Source: Chamaea fasciata (taxonomy: Eukaryota > Chordata > Aves > Passeriformes > Sylviidae). From it: DNA of 64,000 bases. This document shows positions 46,801 through 60,840 of this stretch, piece after piece (the first letter of the stretch is position 1; each line of letters begins with the position of its first letter). Position numbers and translations under genes: made by a program. The notes beneath the pieces were generated by a model, which was not told the DNA's origin, searched no databases, and saw only the letters and a program-made list of their open reading frames with translations. The stretch is taken from positions 89,391,637 through 89,455,636 of the forward strand of contig JARCOQ010000001.1 of the NCBI GenBank assembly GCA_029207755.1. Direction: 5' to 3'.

Positions 46801-49800
46801 TTTTCTAGGTCTTCTTTATTTTACTGGAGGGATAATGAAGTAATCTCAGAAGAGCATCTTATTTGCTGAGTGTGTTGTAATCATCACAGGCCCGATACAA
46901 AGTATGGATTCCTCACCTTAATAATACTCTCCTGGAAGGAAGGTTGGAGTCAGGGAAAACTCCTGTGTAGCTAACCTTGGCAGTATTCAGTGTGTCTAGC
47001 AGATGCCAAGTACAATGTTCTGGAATAAATCATTGCTAGCTAAATCTTACCTAATACAACAAGTAAAATATATGAATGTGTTATTTTAGCAAATGCATGC
47101 TGTCAGATCTAATCCTGGGTTTCCAGCCTCTAAAAATGCAGGTGATGAATATTAGTGATGAAGTGAACAGTTTGAGGAGGAAGGAACTTAAAAGTATCCT
47201 AAATTCAAATTACTTGATGTAGAAATTTGAAACGCTTATATCCATGTGAAAATTTTTCCTTTTTCCTTGTTTTTTTTAAACCACTCAAGTGCAGACATAC
47301 TTCTTTCTCTTTTACTACCACTTGTTTGTGGGGAGCAGGAGGTTTTGGAAATTTAAGAAAATAACTTGTAGTTCTGTGGAACTTTCACTAGCTCTGTTTG
47401 GGCTGTAATTTGCAGCCTGAAAGACACAGATATAAAGAAAACACTTCCAGGAAATAATGTGGCTTAGATTAATCGATGTTGTTTCACATGTTTAAGTCAA
47501 TTACCCAGAGGAAACACAAAAATTTTTAACTGTTTATAGTACCTAAAACCAGTATAAATAGAGCACTGCTCTCCAAAACTTAGAGAAGTTTTTATCTTAG
47601 GAGGATTAAGTGCCTTCATTTATTTTCTTTAAAGAAAACAAAACTAGTATTCTGTCTCTTTTCTAGTTTTTACCAGGATAATATTTTTCTTTATAAAAAG
47701 AAAGAAAATGAATGAACAGAGTTGATACTAAAGATTAAAGTATCTTTGTACATTTGCTGGGCAGCAACTAGCTTGTTTTGCACACTGATAAATTTTGAGG
47801 TAAAATTTTATTAATCTGTGTCCATTTTCTATTTTTAGGTTCACATTCAACAGTAAAAAATGTATTGGAAAGGACTTAAGAAAGACTGGTGGGGGAGGAT
47901 GGGAGAAAAATTAAGTGAACTTTAAGGTCAGTGTCGTAAAGATACCACCTAACTTGATTATTGTCTGCCCTCTGGAGAGGGGAGAATCTTACACAGCTGC
48001 AATAAAGTTGAGAAAAATGAGAAGCTGAAGAGGAAATTGTATTACTCGCTGAGTAGGTTATGTTGTACAGTTAATGAGTGATGGCTACTAATATTCCTTT
48101 AAACAAAAGCACTGAAGTCATGTAACTGAACAAGAAAAGGTAACTATAAAAATCTTGCACGTTAGCCATGAAAGTGACGTGAATATCACTAGTATACAAC
48201 TGGTTTCTCTTTTGTAGGAAGCCAAAGGCTCTCCACTAAGAGGAATGCTTTGTTTACAGGTTTGGAAAGGTTCGTTCCATATCCCAACATGATAGCATGG
48301 CAAAATCTAAATGCTGCCTTACTGTTTTCCCTAACTCTGCAGCTTCACTTTCCTGAGGACCCAAGGTTATTTCTAGGCAGAGGTGCATTTCAGCAAAGAG
48401 AAATTGTGAGGGAACTGAAGAGCAGGCTCCTCTCTTACGTACCCTGCATCATCCACGTGAGCTGCAGGGCTGTGTCAGTCAGGGGAGAAGAGCACTGGGG
48501 ATGGTGTGACCCTGTCTTGCTGGCTGGTGGCTCAGCCTGTGTCTTTCCTGCTGTCAGGCAGCATGTAGACCTTTGGATAGGGGTGATAGGGGTGCTGAGA
48601 ACTGAGGGCTGGCGAATGGAAGAGTCAAGAAAGTGCACCTTCACCTGATCTTCACCATGATGGCTAAGGACAAAGAGATCTCACTCTTTGATTTTTCTGT
48701 GGTAATGGGATTTTTAATCTTGAGTGGCCTACCTTTATGTAAAGCCTCTATCCTCTTTATTCAGAAAGCACAAGATGGTTTTTGATTGATTTGCACTGAA
48801 GTGCTCACATTGAAAACATTTCCAGAGTTACACAGTGTAGAAAAAATACAAAATTAAAGTCCTTCAGTGTAGAAGTATCCATGAAATGATGGGTATTTCT
48901 GTAGCTTTGAAAAACAGGTTGTCCTTCAACTCCTTCAACTTCAAATCCATTCTGGGAAACTTTCAGCAAATGAACACTGTTCAAACCTTCAGTCTCTTTG
49001 CTGGGTAGAAGGACCAGCAACATTTTTACAAGTTACTCTCACAATGTGAGAAATGTCCTTATTAACAGCACTTAAATTGCTTGCCTGTTGCAAAGTAAAA
49101 ATCGATGCCTTTAATCAAACTATTTTTCATGCACTAAATTCCCTATTTTGACTTTTATCTTTGCTTGGACTTCAAATGCAGAATTGTACAAGATGCTAAT
49201 TTTGGCACATTTGTTGGAGAAGTAGCATGTCCATTTCTGGTATGTACATTAAATTTCATGTCTAATATTTAGCATATCTGTTTTCCTTAGTTATTAGAGG
49301 GGCAGGGCAAGAGAAATCCTGGACTCAGTGGCATGATTGTTAATGCTTTGATTGGGTGCATTGATGGAGTAATAATACTGTTGGATTTCTTGAAAGTGTT
49401 TTTGGTGCATAGTGCTTGAAAATAATTAAATAGAAATATTACTGCACAAGAAACCATCATTTTTAGCTAAGCCCGATACAAAGAGAAATGAATGATTTTC
49501 TGCACTGCTTTGAAATGCAAGAACTTAAAATACAGGCATTGGTTTATTCTGCCTTTTGTTACACTGAGAGCTTTGGAAATGTGCAGGGCAGAGAACAGAC
49601 TTTTTTTCCCCCTCTTTTAACAACTGAGGGTTTAGAGCGGCTGCTGGCGCAGGAGGAAATGCCATTAGATAGATACAAGAAAAGCCAATATTCCGTGTTA
49701 TTCGTGCAGACAACTAACATTTGAAACTTGCACGATGTGCTTCCACTTAAAAGCTGTCAGTCACATTGGTTATAAAAAGCCCAGAGCACTCAGGGACTGT

Positions 49801-52403
49801 CAATCACTTCTTAGAGAGAGCTGACATCTTAACATTTACTTTGCCAGTATTTACCAGATGCAGAAAACCAAAGGGTGAAAATTCAAATGAAAACACACAT
49901 TCTTGCTGATCATATAATACAAGGGAAACATTTGGATCAGTTACTGTAGCTGCTCACCTAGGAGCCTCCAATCCCAAGAAGGTTTTTCTCTCTTGCTCTA
50001 TGAATAGATCTGTTGCAGGCTGGCTCTGCCGTGTTGCAGGGAAAAGGCTTTTGCGCACAGTGTCTGTGGAGGGCTGTCACAAAGTAGTCAGGTGAGGAAA
50101 CAGGATAACTCTGGCCCATTATGTCTAGGGGAGTAGCATGAAATGTGCAGAGGACTTGGAAAGGGCACATAAAGGGCATCTACCTTGCTTTTTTTCTTAT
50201 GGTAATAGGGGTGTGGGTGTTGCAATTATCAGGCTGATGACATATTCTCATGCAAGCAAGGGATTGGCAAGGAAAGGAAGAGGAGGAACCAGTTAACTCA
50301 AATACATCTTCTGATCTTTTTCTGTATGTTTCTAGATCTAGTTATCCCTGGATTACCCTGATGCTTTAGATACTGATCCTGATGCTTCAGTGGGACTGCA
50401 GCTGTGGGTAGCACTGTGAATTCAGCAGCTGGGACTGAACCCAGAACCATTGTTGTTGTCACAGAGCAGGAGGTGTAGGTGCAGCTGTGAGCAAGTTGCA
50501 GAGATGGTGTTCACACATTGCAGGCTTGTACACGTGCTACTCTGCTGGAGGTAAAAGGAATGTTGTCCTTGAGGCTGCCTCCAGCAGTTCACTGGACCTG
50601 AGTACCCGGTATTGCATTCCCACAGCTGCATGCATCTGAAGGCATCCACGGGACTCTTGGTCCTTCTTTAACTAGACTGTCAGTCTAAGTCAGCATGGCC
50701 AAACACAACTATGGAAATGTTCAGAGCCCTGCTTCAAATAAAGTCACTCATGTGAGTGCCTCTTCTACCTGAGTCTTCTGGAAGCAAGCAGCTTCCAATG
50801 TTTATATCTGTTGGAGTGGTGTAGCCAACATCTGCAGCAAGTTGTTCACTGATGATCCCAGATTTTGTTCACTGTGTGTGTCCAAATGTTAAGTCTCACA
50901 GTCCTAGCACAGCCTTTGGTTTTGCAAGTCATCTTCCATGTGGAGTTCCTCCTGCCATTTGGAGGAACTTTCATCCCAGATCAAAATTCTAGATGAGGTT
51001 TTTAGAGAACTACTGTAACTGTAGATACGTATGAATTTCTAGAACCAAAGTCATGTTCCCATTCAGTTCCCATTGTAGTCAATGAAAGTTTAATCAATGG
51101 AGTTTATGGAATCACATGATTTAGTTTACCTTGGTGCAGATGCTTCTCAGCTGACAGCAGAATAGTTTTATAATCTTCATTGACTATATTGAGTAGGTCT
51201 CCTTTGACTGTAGTAGAAATTCATGCACTTACTGCATATTAAGTGCCTTAATCTTCAACCAAATCCCACCCTTGCAGCCAGCTGCTTAAGTGACTTTGCC
51301 CATTTGGAGGACTTCCCTACTGAGATTATAGCCTTGTCTTGAAACTCATATTCCCACACACATGGAGCTGCCATATTTTCTTTCATAGCAGGGCTGTTTG
51401 ACATGGTATATACACATTTTAATCTTTCAGGTATCTTTAACTTGTATACAGACAGTCCTACAGCTGTGGCTAGGCAAGCCAAGTATTTACCAGTTACCTG
51501 AGATCTTTCTCTGTGTATTTGTGTGTCAGGTTTATATATCAATCAGTGGTATGAAGAATACCAATTTAGGTTATGGAATATGGGTGAACTAATTACATGA
51601 CAATCAACAAGGTCTTGCTGCTTTGAGTGTGTATACGCCCACAGGAACTATATTATGGGTCATAGATTACTGTAAGTTTCAGGTAGACCCTTCAGGTTTG
51701 ACCAATAAGATCAAACAATGTGTTTGGGGACTTGACTGTAGATAAAAAGTTTCCTCTGTTTTCCCCTTGGAAATGGGGAAAAAGTGGAGTAGTATACACC
51801 ACTGCTTGTGACCTTTAGTTACCAAGGGAAAAAGCATTTTCTCATTGTTTCTTACATGTCATGTCTATCTGTTTATACATGGGCCAGGCCTGTATTCTCT
51901 AGTGCTTTATTTTTGTATTAGGAAGTTGATTCTTCCCCTTGGAAGACTCTTCATCCTCCTTGTGAGGGTAAATAAAGAATGCTATTCACCATAACAATAA
52001 GTCTAGAAAAAGTAACAGAAAACAAAATGTCCCTGTATACATTTTGAATAGCTGAAAGTTGATTACATCAATGCTCTGCTAATCATCTTCAGATTTTAAT
52101 GCCAAAAACCAGAAGACTGTGATTTGTATGAACAAGAGGTTGGAACTAAGAGAAAGATAAATCGCTTAATGTAAGAAAATGTAGACTGAATGTGTGTTGA
52201 GTAATTTCCTAATAGAAGTAACCATTGGTATGCAGAACAGACTTCTGTGATCCACAGAGGATGTCAAATAAAATGGGTATTTTTTTATTTCTCAAAATAC
52301 TACAGAAGTTATATGTGAAAAATACAGGGCAGGAGAGAGACCTTGTGTTGTATCCTCATCTCCTCTATGTGCTGTGGTCCCATGTCCTAGGGGTCCTTTG
52401 TTG
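43871..52403. other. long non-coding stretch, no gene supported
   Basis: No recognised gene, repeat family or RNA gene. The longest open frame is plus 48250-48648 (132 codons), preceded by an acceptor-like TTTGTTTACAG, but its translation is not recognisable. An isolated TATAAAAAG preceded by ATTGG (inverted CCAAT) occurs at 49765-49778 and is mentioned as a possible promoter core only. Confidence 0.55.
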
Positions 52404-52503
52404 NNNNNNNNNNNNNNNNNNNNNNNNNNNNNNNNNNNNNNNNNNNNNNNNNNNNNNNNNNNNNNNNNNNNNNNNNNNNNNNNNNNNNNNNNNNNNNNNN
52501 NNN
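52404..52503. other. assembly gap (100 N)
   Basis: Exactly 100 Ns. This length is the usual placeholder for a gap of unknown size, so the true distance between flanks is not known. Open frames running into it are meaningless. Confidence 0.99.
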
Positions 52504-55500
52504 TCATAGCTCAGGCGCCTCTGCTGGCCTAGGAATGGGAAGCAGAAACAACCTATTTGGGATATTGTAAGGTCTGGTTTTGCAGCTATGTCTCACAGTT
52601 AGTTTGAACAGAATCCAACTGAGCAGGAACTCTGAGGGTGTTTTCTTCTCTACCTCCTCATTCTCTAACGATTGCTAGAGCCTGATGCACTGGTGGAAAT
52701 TACTCAGCTCCTCCAATGGCCTCAGAAATGGGACAGGGATTAACTGAAGCGGCTGAAATGGCTACTCCACCAGCAGAAACAATAAGAGACATAGAAAATG
52801 ACCTGGGTTTCTCTGTGCTCTGTGCCTCACAGCTTAAATAGCATCTCAGTGCTGGTTTTAAGATGCAGAAATAAGTAACAGTGTTATCTGCTGTGACCTC
52901 ACAGGGGTTCTCAAACAAAACCTGAACATAGACATTTTCCTATTTGTGTGATGTCTGTGTGCACGATGGTGGTCTAGGCAAACCAGAGAACACTTTCTTT
53001 AAATCTGTTACTTTTGGATTCATGTTTTAACTAATTGCCTTTGTGCAGCAAATTGCAGTACCTTTCTCTTGCATTCAGGGAGCAATATACTGCTTGTGGC
53101 TAATTTTAACATCTCTGTTCTTGTGCACAGAAAGCTGAAAGATTCTGCTTTCTTGGCAGAAAACAGCAGCAAGTTCAAATTCTATTAAATTGAGTCAGTA
53201 GAGTGATTTCTATTGCAATGGGAGAAGCATTCAGAGGTAATAATTGTACCAAGCTCACTCTTAAGGCAGAGAAAAAGACTGGCTACTAAAAGATCCTGAC
53301 TGAGACATTTTCAAAAGTGCCTTAATCTCCTGAGTGTCCAGCAAACACTGGGCATCTGCAAGTGAGGTCTTGACTTACGGAACTCATTATAGCTTTAGGA
53401 TGGGATGGAATGGAGTCTAGAGCTGCCATTCAGCTCTTCAGCTCTATATGTAAGGGATGCTGAGCCCGTGGTCTGGGTGCCATATCTGCTCTCTGTACCC
53501 TCCTACTGTGTTTTTTGAGGCTCTCACAGGTCTGTCAGTGTCACCTCATGAGGAACTCTCTTGATCCTGGTGACTGAGCTACAACAAGTAGCTTGTTTTG
53601 CAGCACAAGCCTTACCCCCCAGTTTCCTACCTACTCTACCATCTTTCCAAGAGGATGCTCCACCATGTAGCTCACAGACAAAAAAGCTGCACCATCAACT
53701 GCAGGGACATTTTAAGTAAACACTTGGCTTCACTAATGCAGATTTTTGAATGATGTACACTGACAGTGCCAAATCAGCCACCACAACTGAAACTCGTGTA
53801 CTTTGTCTTTTATCACCTTCTGACAGTGGTTCTAAGCAAGGTTGTTCTCACAGTCCTGCCTCAAAGCTCGTGTTTACTTCAGAGGGCGTGGAAGCATGTC
53901 ACAAATTGATTTTGAGGGAAAAAAGAGGACAAAAAAGTACATGTTCTTATGTTGTGTCTCTTTGCCCTGGCACTGTACTGATTCAATCTCACTTTTCCCT
54001 GTTTCTGTTTTTTAATGTATTCCCTGTCCTCTTACTCTGTTGTCGTGGTTGGCCTACCTTTGCTAAACATCCATATTAATTCAATCAACAAGTAAACCAT
54101 TAACTGAGGAATCCTGCAGTTTAAATACAGAACTCTGATTCATATGGGAAGTGGTTTTTTTGAATTGGCTTTAATGAAAGCAGTCTCAGCAGCTCACAGA
54201 CAGAAAAAAACCCCCCACACATGGAAAATATGTGTAAGCTGTTTTTGCTTCAGCTTTGAGGAAAATGTTTATGTTGTGCCATGGTTAATACAAATTAAAT
54301 TATTGTTGTTAAATCCCCAAATAATTTTGTTTTGTTTTTGTTTGAAAATGGGATAGGCCCATGCCTTTCTTTATTTGTAGGAACAAGCAGAAGACTGAAA
54401 ATGATCTTATTGAAATGATTTATTGTTTTGGTTTACAACCATGAAAGGGAATGGCATTTTCAAGGCTGTATGTGTGCCCAGCTGTTGGCAGCTCACATTT
54501 CTATGGTCAGAGGATAAGATTATTATTCACAGAAAAAAATATTGATTTATCTTCTATCACTCTTTAAATGCTCATTAGAAGTTAGCTACCAGCACTCCCA
54601 GTCAGGCTTTGTCGTCTTGCGGGTGTGAAAGTGGCTGAGGTGCAAATGCAACTTTTCTTTTCTAAATTCTGATCATCATAAGCATATTTAAGCACATTTC
54701 TGCCCTGTTTTCCCTGAAGTTTCTAACATTTATGTTGAATTTCTGAGTGAACAGAATACAAATCATACAAAATTTAGTTTAAGTACAGTCTACCTGTATT
54801 GCTTCCAAAACTATTAGTCTTGCTTAAAAGAATAGCAGTTTCCAGATTTAAAACACTGTCAGAGGTTGTTAGAGGTTGGAACATTAACATACCATTTTTT
54901 CCCTTTTGCTTTGTGAATTCCAAATTCAGTTATGCTTTCTGGAGACTGAGTACAGTCACATTTTAAATTTGAAGACACAGGTACAATTTATATGGACTGA
55001 CTGGTTTCTGATCAGAAGGGAAGGTTACCATTTCTAAGGGCTGTTTTTATTTTATTAATTGCAGCTGCAAGCTACTGCTGTGGCTTTGGAAAGAAAACAT
55101 TAGCAGCATTATCAATATAAAAAACTGAAGAAGTAGCATTATTGGGAACAGAGTAATCTGGTCTCCTTCCTATCTCTGCTGTCCATCTGCCGTGGGCTAG
55201 AAGAAATTATTGGTGGTAAGGATAATTATATCAAGAGAAACTTAAGTGCCTTTCTCATTTATGGGGCATATAGAAGTCAAGCTGAGTGTCCAGGTCACTT
55301 TTAGATAAACCAAGAATGAATAAAGCATGCAATACTAAAGTAACAGTAGGAGCAAGCCATGTCACTATCTTCACCTTTTGCCATAAAGATGTGTGAGTCA
55401 GGACAGCCAGGTAAACTTTGTAGCATGACCTGCAGGGTCTTTGGGGCCAGCATAGAATATTAATTCTGATATCATGAAAGAATTTCTCTGTAGCTACTTC

Positions 55501-57708
55501 TTTGTTCTTCATTTTGTAGTAGTTTTCTGAATAAAAGCTCTAAAATCATGAGCTTTTCCTTGTTCTAATAAATTTTTCAGAATTTTTTTTATGTGTGTAT
55601 GTGTTAAAATGTTACTTGTTTTTCTCTTCATTACTTCTGGCTCTCAATTTTCTCTACAGACAGAAATAATAAAATTTTCCTTTTTAGTAAGGTCACTGAA
55701 ATTTTTCTATGAGTGCAGTAACTTACAATCTTGAAAAAATTTAGACTTGTTTAAATTCTCAGTTTTGCTAGAAACAGACTCCTTAGATTTTTGGTTTATT
55801 TTAGTCAGAAAAAAAATCAAAAAGTCAATTACTGCTTTAGAAATATGTTTGATAGTTGTTTTTTTAAAAAATTACATTATTAAAATAAGCCATAGCTTTC
55901 AGGGCAAGCACAATTTTGTGGTGTAATAATTTGAGAAATTAATCTTCATTCCAAAAAAGTTTAAAAACAGCAATGAAGGGTTGAGCATACAAACTAAGCA
56001 ACACCATGGAAAATATGGAAGGCTTATAATTCACTTTGTTCTATCTGCTGCATGTGTGGAACTAGGAGACTGCAGATCACAGTTGTTGCTTCTAAAAAGG
56101 ACTTCTGATTCTCAAAAGAGATGTGCTTTTGTCTGAGAGAACCCTTGGCATCTGCATGATGTACTGGAATGTATCGCCTTACTTGCAAAGCTGGAACTGT
56201 GTGTTATGTTCAAGATTTTATTTCATAATTTTTTTCCATCCTAGTTTTCTGGAAGTTTCAACTTTACATGATTATTCACAGATTAATTGCAAATAGCCTT
56301 GTATACCTTTTTATCCATGTCTCATCTCCTTTAGCATTTTAGGGGAACTTCAGTGTTCTTGTTGGGTGTGATTTTTTTTTTTCCCCCCTGGACTTGGGTA
56401 GTCATTTCTTAAATGAGGAGAAAGTTGTTTCAATTTCTTTTGGGTTTTTTTCCCTTTCCTTCTCCCTGTCTATACCTCTCCATGGAATCTGACTAGCAGA
56501 ACCAAGATTTTTGTCTCTATAATCATACATTGTCAACAATGGCAAGAGGTATAATTAGCTTCATAATCAGATAATATCACAGAATCACAATCTCTCAAAT
56601 GTTTAATTCCATTGGCTGAGTGTCCAGACAGCTGCCTGTAACTGCCAAGTACATAAGTGTTTGCAGGTCTGTTACTGGTTGCCATAAACTTAAGTAAGAC
56701 TGATTTGTAGAAAAGTGATATTCTCCTGGCCTAGATTTTAAATGGACATTTTTCTGTGGCAGAGATTCAGTCCCTCTAAAATCATCTTATATGCAAGTAT
56801 CAGCCTCAGATTTCAGCTGGGATGGATTTTTAATTTTAGATTTGTTTGGGCTAAGTTCTCAGTCTGCAAAGTTTCTGTCACTTAAAAGGCAAGAGAGCAT
56901 GAAAGAACATAGCTTACTGGATTCATCTGAACAAGGCTGAGTGGACTGGAGAAAGCCTAATGAATTAAACAGGCTTTTGCAAAACTGCTGGTATTTTAAA
57001 TAGCAACTTTGGGCCAGGTCATTTGCTCCAGAGACTTTAAAAGTGATGTGGTAGCCCACTGTTGGAGGCTGTAGTTGTTAAGAATAAGGGTGAAATCCTG
57101 GTGCCATGGAAATGAACAACAAAAGTCCCACGGATCTCAGAAAGGGGCCATGATTTAACCCAGCATCCAGCTTTTCTCCCTTGCCAGAGAGACACTAAAA
57201 TGCAAAGTAATTGCAGGAGAGAGCAAAGGAGAGAAGAGAATTTTCCATGCAAACAGTCATTAATCAGACAGGCCATTTTATAAAGAAAGACATAATACTG
57301 AGGGCTTACTCACAGTTAAGGGAATTTTTATGTCCCAGGGTTTTTCCAGTTTTGCCAGATGCTAAGTCAAAAACAAGGCAAGAGGAAGAAGAAGACCAGA
57401 GAGAGAAATACTTTGGCTACTTTGTAGACTGCAGAGAATCAAGTTCTTGTGCTAGTTTTTAAGTATTATATGTCCAGAGGGGAATAGTAGAAAGAAGCAC
57501 AGAACCGTATAATGAAAGTATAAGTAGACCCAGACCAACGGGAAGCTCAGTGAGATTTTGACAAGCTTTAATTCGCCAAAACCTTGCTTGTGCTGCAGTA
57601 GTTTCCCTGTATCACCACATGCAGATGTCTTTAGGGTAGGAGGCATGCTCCTCCCATTCCAGTTTCCTAGAAATGGATGAAAGCATAAAGATTTCCACAT
57701 GCAGAGAG
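52504..57708. other. non-coding stretch, no gene supported
   Basis: AT-rich, CpG-poor sequence with short open frames (up to 109 codons at 53750-54079, plus) that I do not recognise. A fragment near 56575-56600 (CACAGAATCACAATCTC) faintly recalls a CR1 terminus but is too short to call. Confidence 0.55.
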
Positions 57709-57751
57709 TTATTTATTTATTTATTTATTCATTTATTTATTTATTTATTTT
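57709..57751. repeat. (ATTT)n tetranucleotide microsatellite
   Basis: About ten and a half ATTT units with one T-to-C interruption. It is likely length-polymorphic. Confidence 0.95.
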
Positions 57752-58395
57752 CCTCCCACCAGCAGGCCTATTTCTCAATCAGAAATTTTAATTTCTTCCT
57801 CTTCGCCAGAGTCTTTTACAGTTCCTTGCCACTGGGGGCAATCCAACACAGGTGTTGTCGCAGCCAGCGCTCCCTGTGCTTTGCAGCCACAGTCCTGGGG
57901 AGCTCGTAACAGTTCAACCAGCTAACTTGAAGAAAGAAATGAATTCAGTAAGGCCACATAAAAACAACATCTACTGTGTTTCACAAGAAAATGCGGAGAT
58001 ATTTATCTCTGAGTAAGAAGGAAAGATGATAGCAACTTTAAGATTTAAATTGATCCAAGTATATGATGCTAAAGATCCTAAATGGTTTCAAATTGCGGAA
58101 GATTATCTTGTAATTTGTATATATTGCTTCTGTAGGCTGCTGTGGAAGCTAATTGCTATACATCCTCTGGTTAAGTTATCATCTTTCTCAATGACTGAAG
58201 ATCATAATTTTATCTTTAGGTGAGTTTATTGCTACCCGTCTGTTCCGTTCATTTGTATGCTGGAACAGTCTGACAAGCCTCCTGTTGTTCCCAGTACAAT
58301 TTGTGTCAGCCAACCAGGTTAGTGAAAGATTCACCTCTATGAAACTACTGTAGAGGAAACAAGCCCGATCCCCTGAGAGAACAGGTTTTCTGTTA

Positions 58396-58437
58396 TTTTT
58401 CCTTTTTTTTTTTTTTTCCTTTTTTTTTTTTTTCCCC
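58396..58437 (+). repeat. T-rich polypyrimidine tract
   Basis: T blocks of 5, 15 and 14 are separated by CC and end in CCCC before TAG. It is all-pyrimidine on the plus strand. It resembles a 3' splice-site tract, but no credible exon follows. Confidence 0.9.
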
Positions 58438-58734
58438 TAGCATTGCAAGTGAGTAGAGGCTGAGGCTGGAAACAGAGTTTTGGGCTGAGTTCATGTGTAT
58501 TCCAACCAGACTGGCTGCACATTTACAAACAACAAAGTGTGTGATATCAAAGTAGGTGTTTACTAACTGCACAGCTGTAAGTGGAGATGAGATATCCCTG
58601 TGGTGTTGGGAGAAGCTGGTGGTTTTGTTGAGCAGCTTTGACCCTGATGCACAGTGACTCCATGCTAAGAGCAGTCTACACAGGATGAATGCTGAGAAGA
58701 CAGGATTCCTGTTTGCCCCCATTTGCCCTCACCT

Positions 58735-58752
58735 CCGGCACGGGAGTGCCGG
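58735..58752. repeat. GC-rich perfect hairpin
   Basis: CCGGCAC-GGGA-GTGCCGG has a perfect 7-bp stem with a 4-base loop. It stands out because the surroundings are CpG-poor. There is no T-rich tail or RNA gene context. Confidence 0.8.
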
Positions 58753-60612
58753 CACCTGGAGGAGCAGTCACACACAACCAGCTTTGTTCAGCCTTATTTT
58801 GTAACTGGTGTAGTGAGTACAGATCAGAGAGATTGCCAAGGAAACTTTTGTTTCCTTAAGCAGAAAGGTAAATGAAACAATGGAAGGATTTATTAATCGC
58901 CAAATGAATTTATTCTTGTGATATACAGTTAGCTTGAAAGACTATGCCAATTCTGCATGTGGAGCACCCTGTTGAATGGTTGGGGACTGATGGTAGAGAC
59001 AATAAGCTCTTTTGCTACTTTGTCTGCTTTTCCTTTTGAAATGTTCTCATAGTCTTCTTTTTCTAGCACAAATTTGGATCTCTTGCATGTGAGACTCTTT
59101 TCTTAGCCTGCTAAAGAGAAAAGCATGTTTAGAATGACAAAAGGAAGATGCACATAACTACAAAGAAAGGGCAGGAACATATGAATGCCACCTGTTAAAA
59201 AGACACACTGGTTTGCAAAAAAACCCCCAAAACCTAAACAACAGGCCACAATCAAACCCCAACACAAAAAAAGAGAATCAAGTAGATGTGTATGGTTGGT
59301 TTTTTGTATTTCTGACTGACTCAAATGAGACAACAAGGCAATTCTGCAGAGAGTGCTCTGTAAGGAGCGAAATCTGAAGAAAAAAAAAGCTAGAATAAAA
59401 AGAAAAACACATCTTAGCGCTCTTGGGTGCAGAATCAGTTTACAGGGGAAGTGAAACCAAACCCCCGCATCTGAGTACAGCCTCCAAAAATGTTAAGGAC
59501 TATTTAGTTTGGGTTTAGGCCTAGCTTCAGATTGGATGAAACTCCAGGTTTTCTCCAAAAGTTTGCGATTATTCATGATAATTAAAGGTAAATGTCAAGG
59601 CTTGTTGTCTGTATTTATCAAGAGAAGACAAAGTGGAAGAAACTCTTCTTGATTCTCTTCTAAAAGTCAATAATGAGATCTGATGTCAACACACTCAAGC
59701 AAATGTTGCATTTAGAGACTAGGGCAGGAACATGGCTGGGCATCAAGCTGTGGGAATTAGGCTGGATAAGAGGCTGTTTCCAGTGAAGGTGGCCAGATGT
59801 TTGAGCTGCTGGTTGATGAGGGATGGGCTGGAGATGGATGTGGGATAAGAAGAGGGGAGGTGACTAAGAGGTGTTAATTCTTGGAGCAGATAGTGGCTGG
59901 GCATGGCACCGCTGTTGGACAACTTGTTGATGGGAATCATGAGACATGTTGGGAGAAAAGATGTCAGATAAAACAACTGCCCACGTTTCTGAACCTCTGA
60001 ATAGGTTTGGGGATTTCATGGATGTTGATGGTGATTTGGCTATACAACGATTCTTGCTTTTGAAACATTGAAATGTAAGACTGTGGCACTTTCTGCTAAT
60101 ACACTCCATTTTAAGTAACCTTTACAAATAAATAGGCATGATAGTATGTGTGTGAATGGCAACTTCCCACACTGGCCAGCCCTCCAGGCAGGGAGAGGAA
60201 AGCATGGGAGAGACTTTCTGTCCTCACAGATGGGATTCAGTCAATGTACATGGGTGACCCTGACAGATGTACATTAGTTGGGCTAAAACTTTGGAAGCTG
60301 CCTCTGAAATCCAAGTGTCAAGGTTAATCCTGTGAAATGCGAGGTATCCACAAAAACAGAAGTGAGCTGTTTCTCAGCCAAGTTCTAGAAATGTTCACAT
60401 CCTGGGCTGCATGGAATGGCTGCAGACAGATTTTTAACCAGTTGAAAAGGCTGGACAAGCTCCTGCATGCCAGCTCTGCTTGCCCTAGGAAGCTGTACAG
60501 CATTTTCCTACATGCACAGCATGGTAGCTGCTCCAGGGAGTAACTGGAGCAGTTTCTGTGTTGATTAAACCAAAGGTTCCAAGGGCTTGCAAAGGCTTAA
60601 GCAAAACCTCAC

Positions 60613-60840
60613 TGTACAGCGCATTGGGATAGCAAAAACTCGGGGCCTTTCAGCTTTGGAATGAAAATGCTTCTGATGTGGCCATCTTGCTCTCTGGCTG
60701 TAGCAAGGAGTGGGTTATTGGGTGCCCTCCTGCCTTTGCTCCACCGTTTGGTTGCGACACGCCTGGGCGGCGGTTGGAGGGGAAGGAAGCCGAGCGCCCT
60801 GTCTCTGACTTTGCACCACATGTTTCAGAGCGCGGTCGTT
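60613..60840 (-). promoter_or_regulatory. weak candidate minus-strand promoter/first exon
   Basis: A short CpG-enriched patch (60735-60840) lies upstream, on the minus strand, of AAGATGGC (minus strand, 60681-60688). That motif resembles the YY1 site often found just inside first exons. The ATG within it opens a frame of only 11 codons. A donor-like CA|GTGAGG follows, with the exon end at 60613. No protein is recognisable, and the combination could be coincidental. Confidence 0.18.

Noticed and set aside
48250..48648. Terminal coding exon after TTTGTTTACAG
   Set aside because: The 132-codon translation is unrecognisable, and acceptor-like sites are frequent in T-rich sequence.
49765..49800. 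TATA-box promoter (ATTGGTTATAAAAAGCCC)
   Set aside because: The core is good but isolated: no exon, CpG enrichment or recognised gene follows.
56573..56605. CR1 terminus (CACAGAATCACAATCTC)
   Set aside because: Only about 15 bases resemble the CR1 end and the next sequence does not follow the family pattern.
58396..58450. 3' splice site formed by the T-rich tract and CCCCTAG
   Set aside because: A GTGAGT donor-like site follows after only eight bases and no credible open exon is present; the tract is better read as a simple repeat.
59743..60109. A frameshifted serine/proline-rich pseudogene on the minus strand, split between two overlapping frames
   Set aside because: Neither half resembles a known protein, and two overlapping short frames are common by chance.
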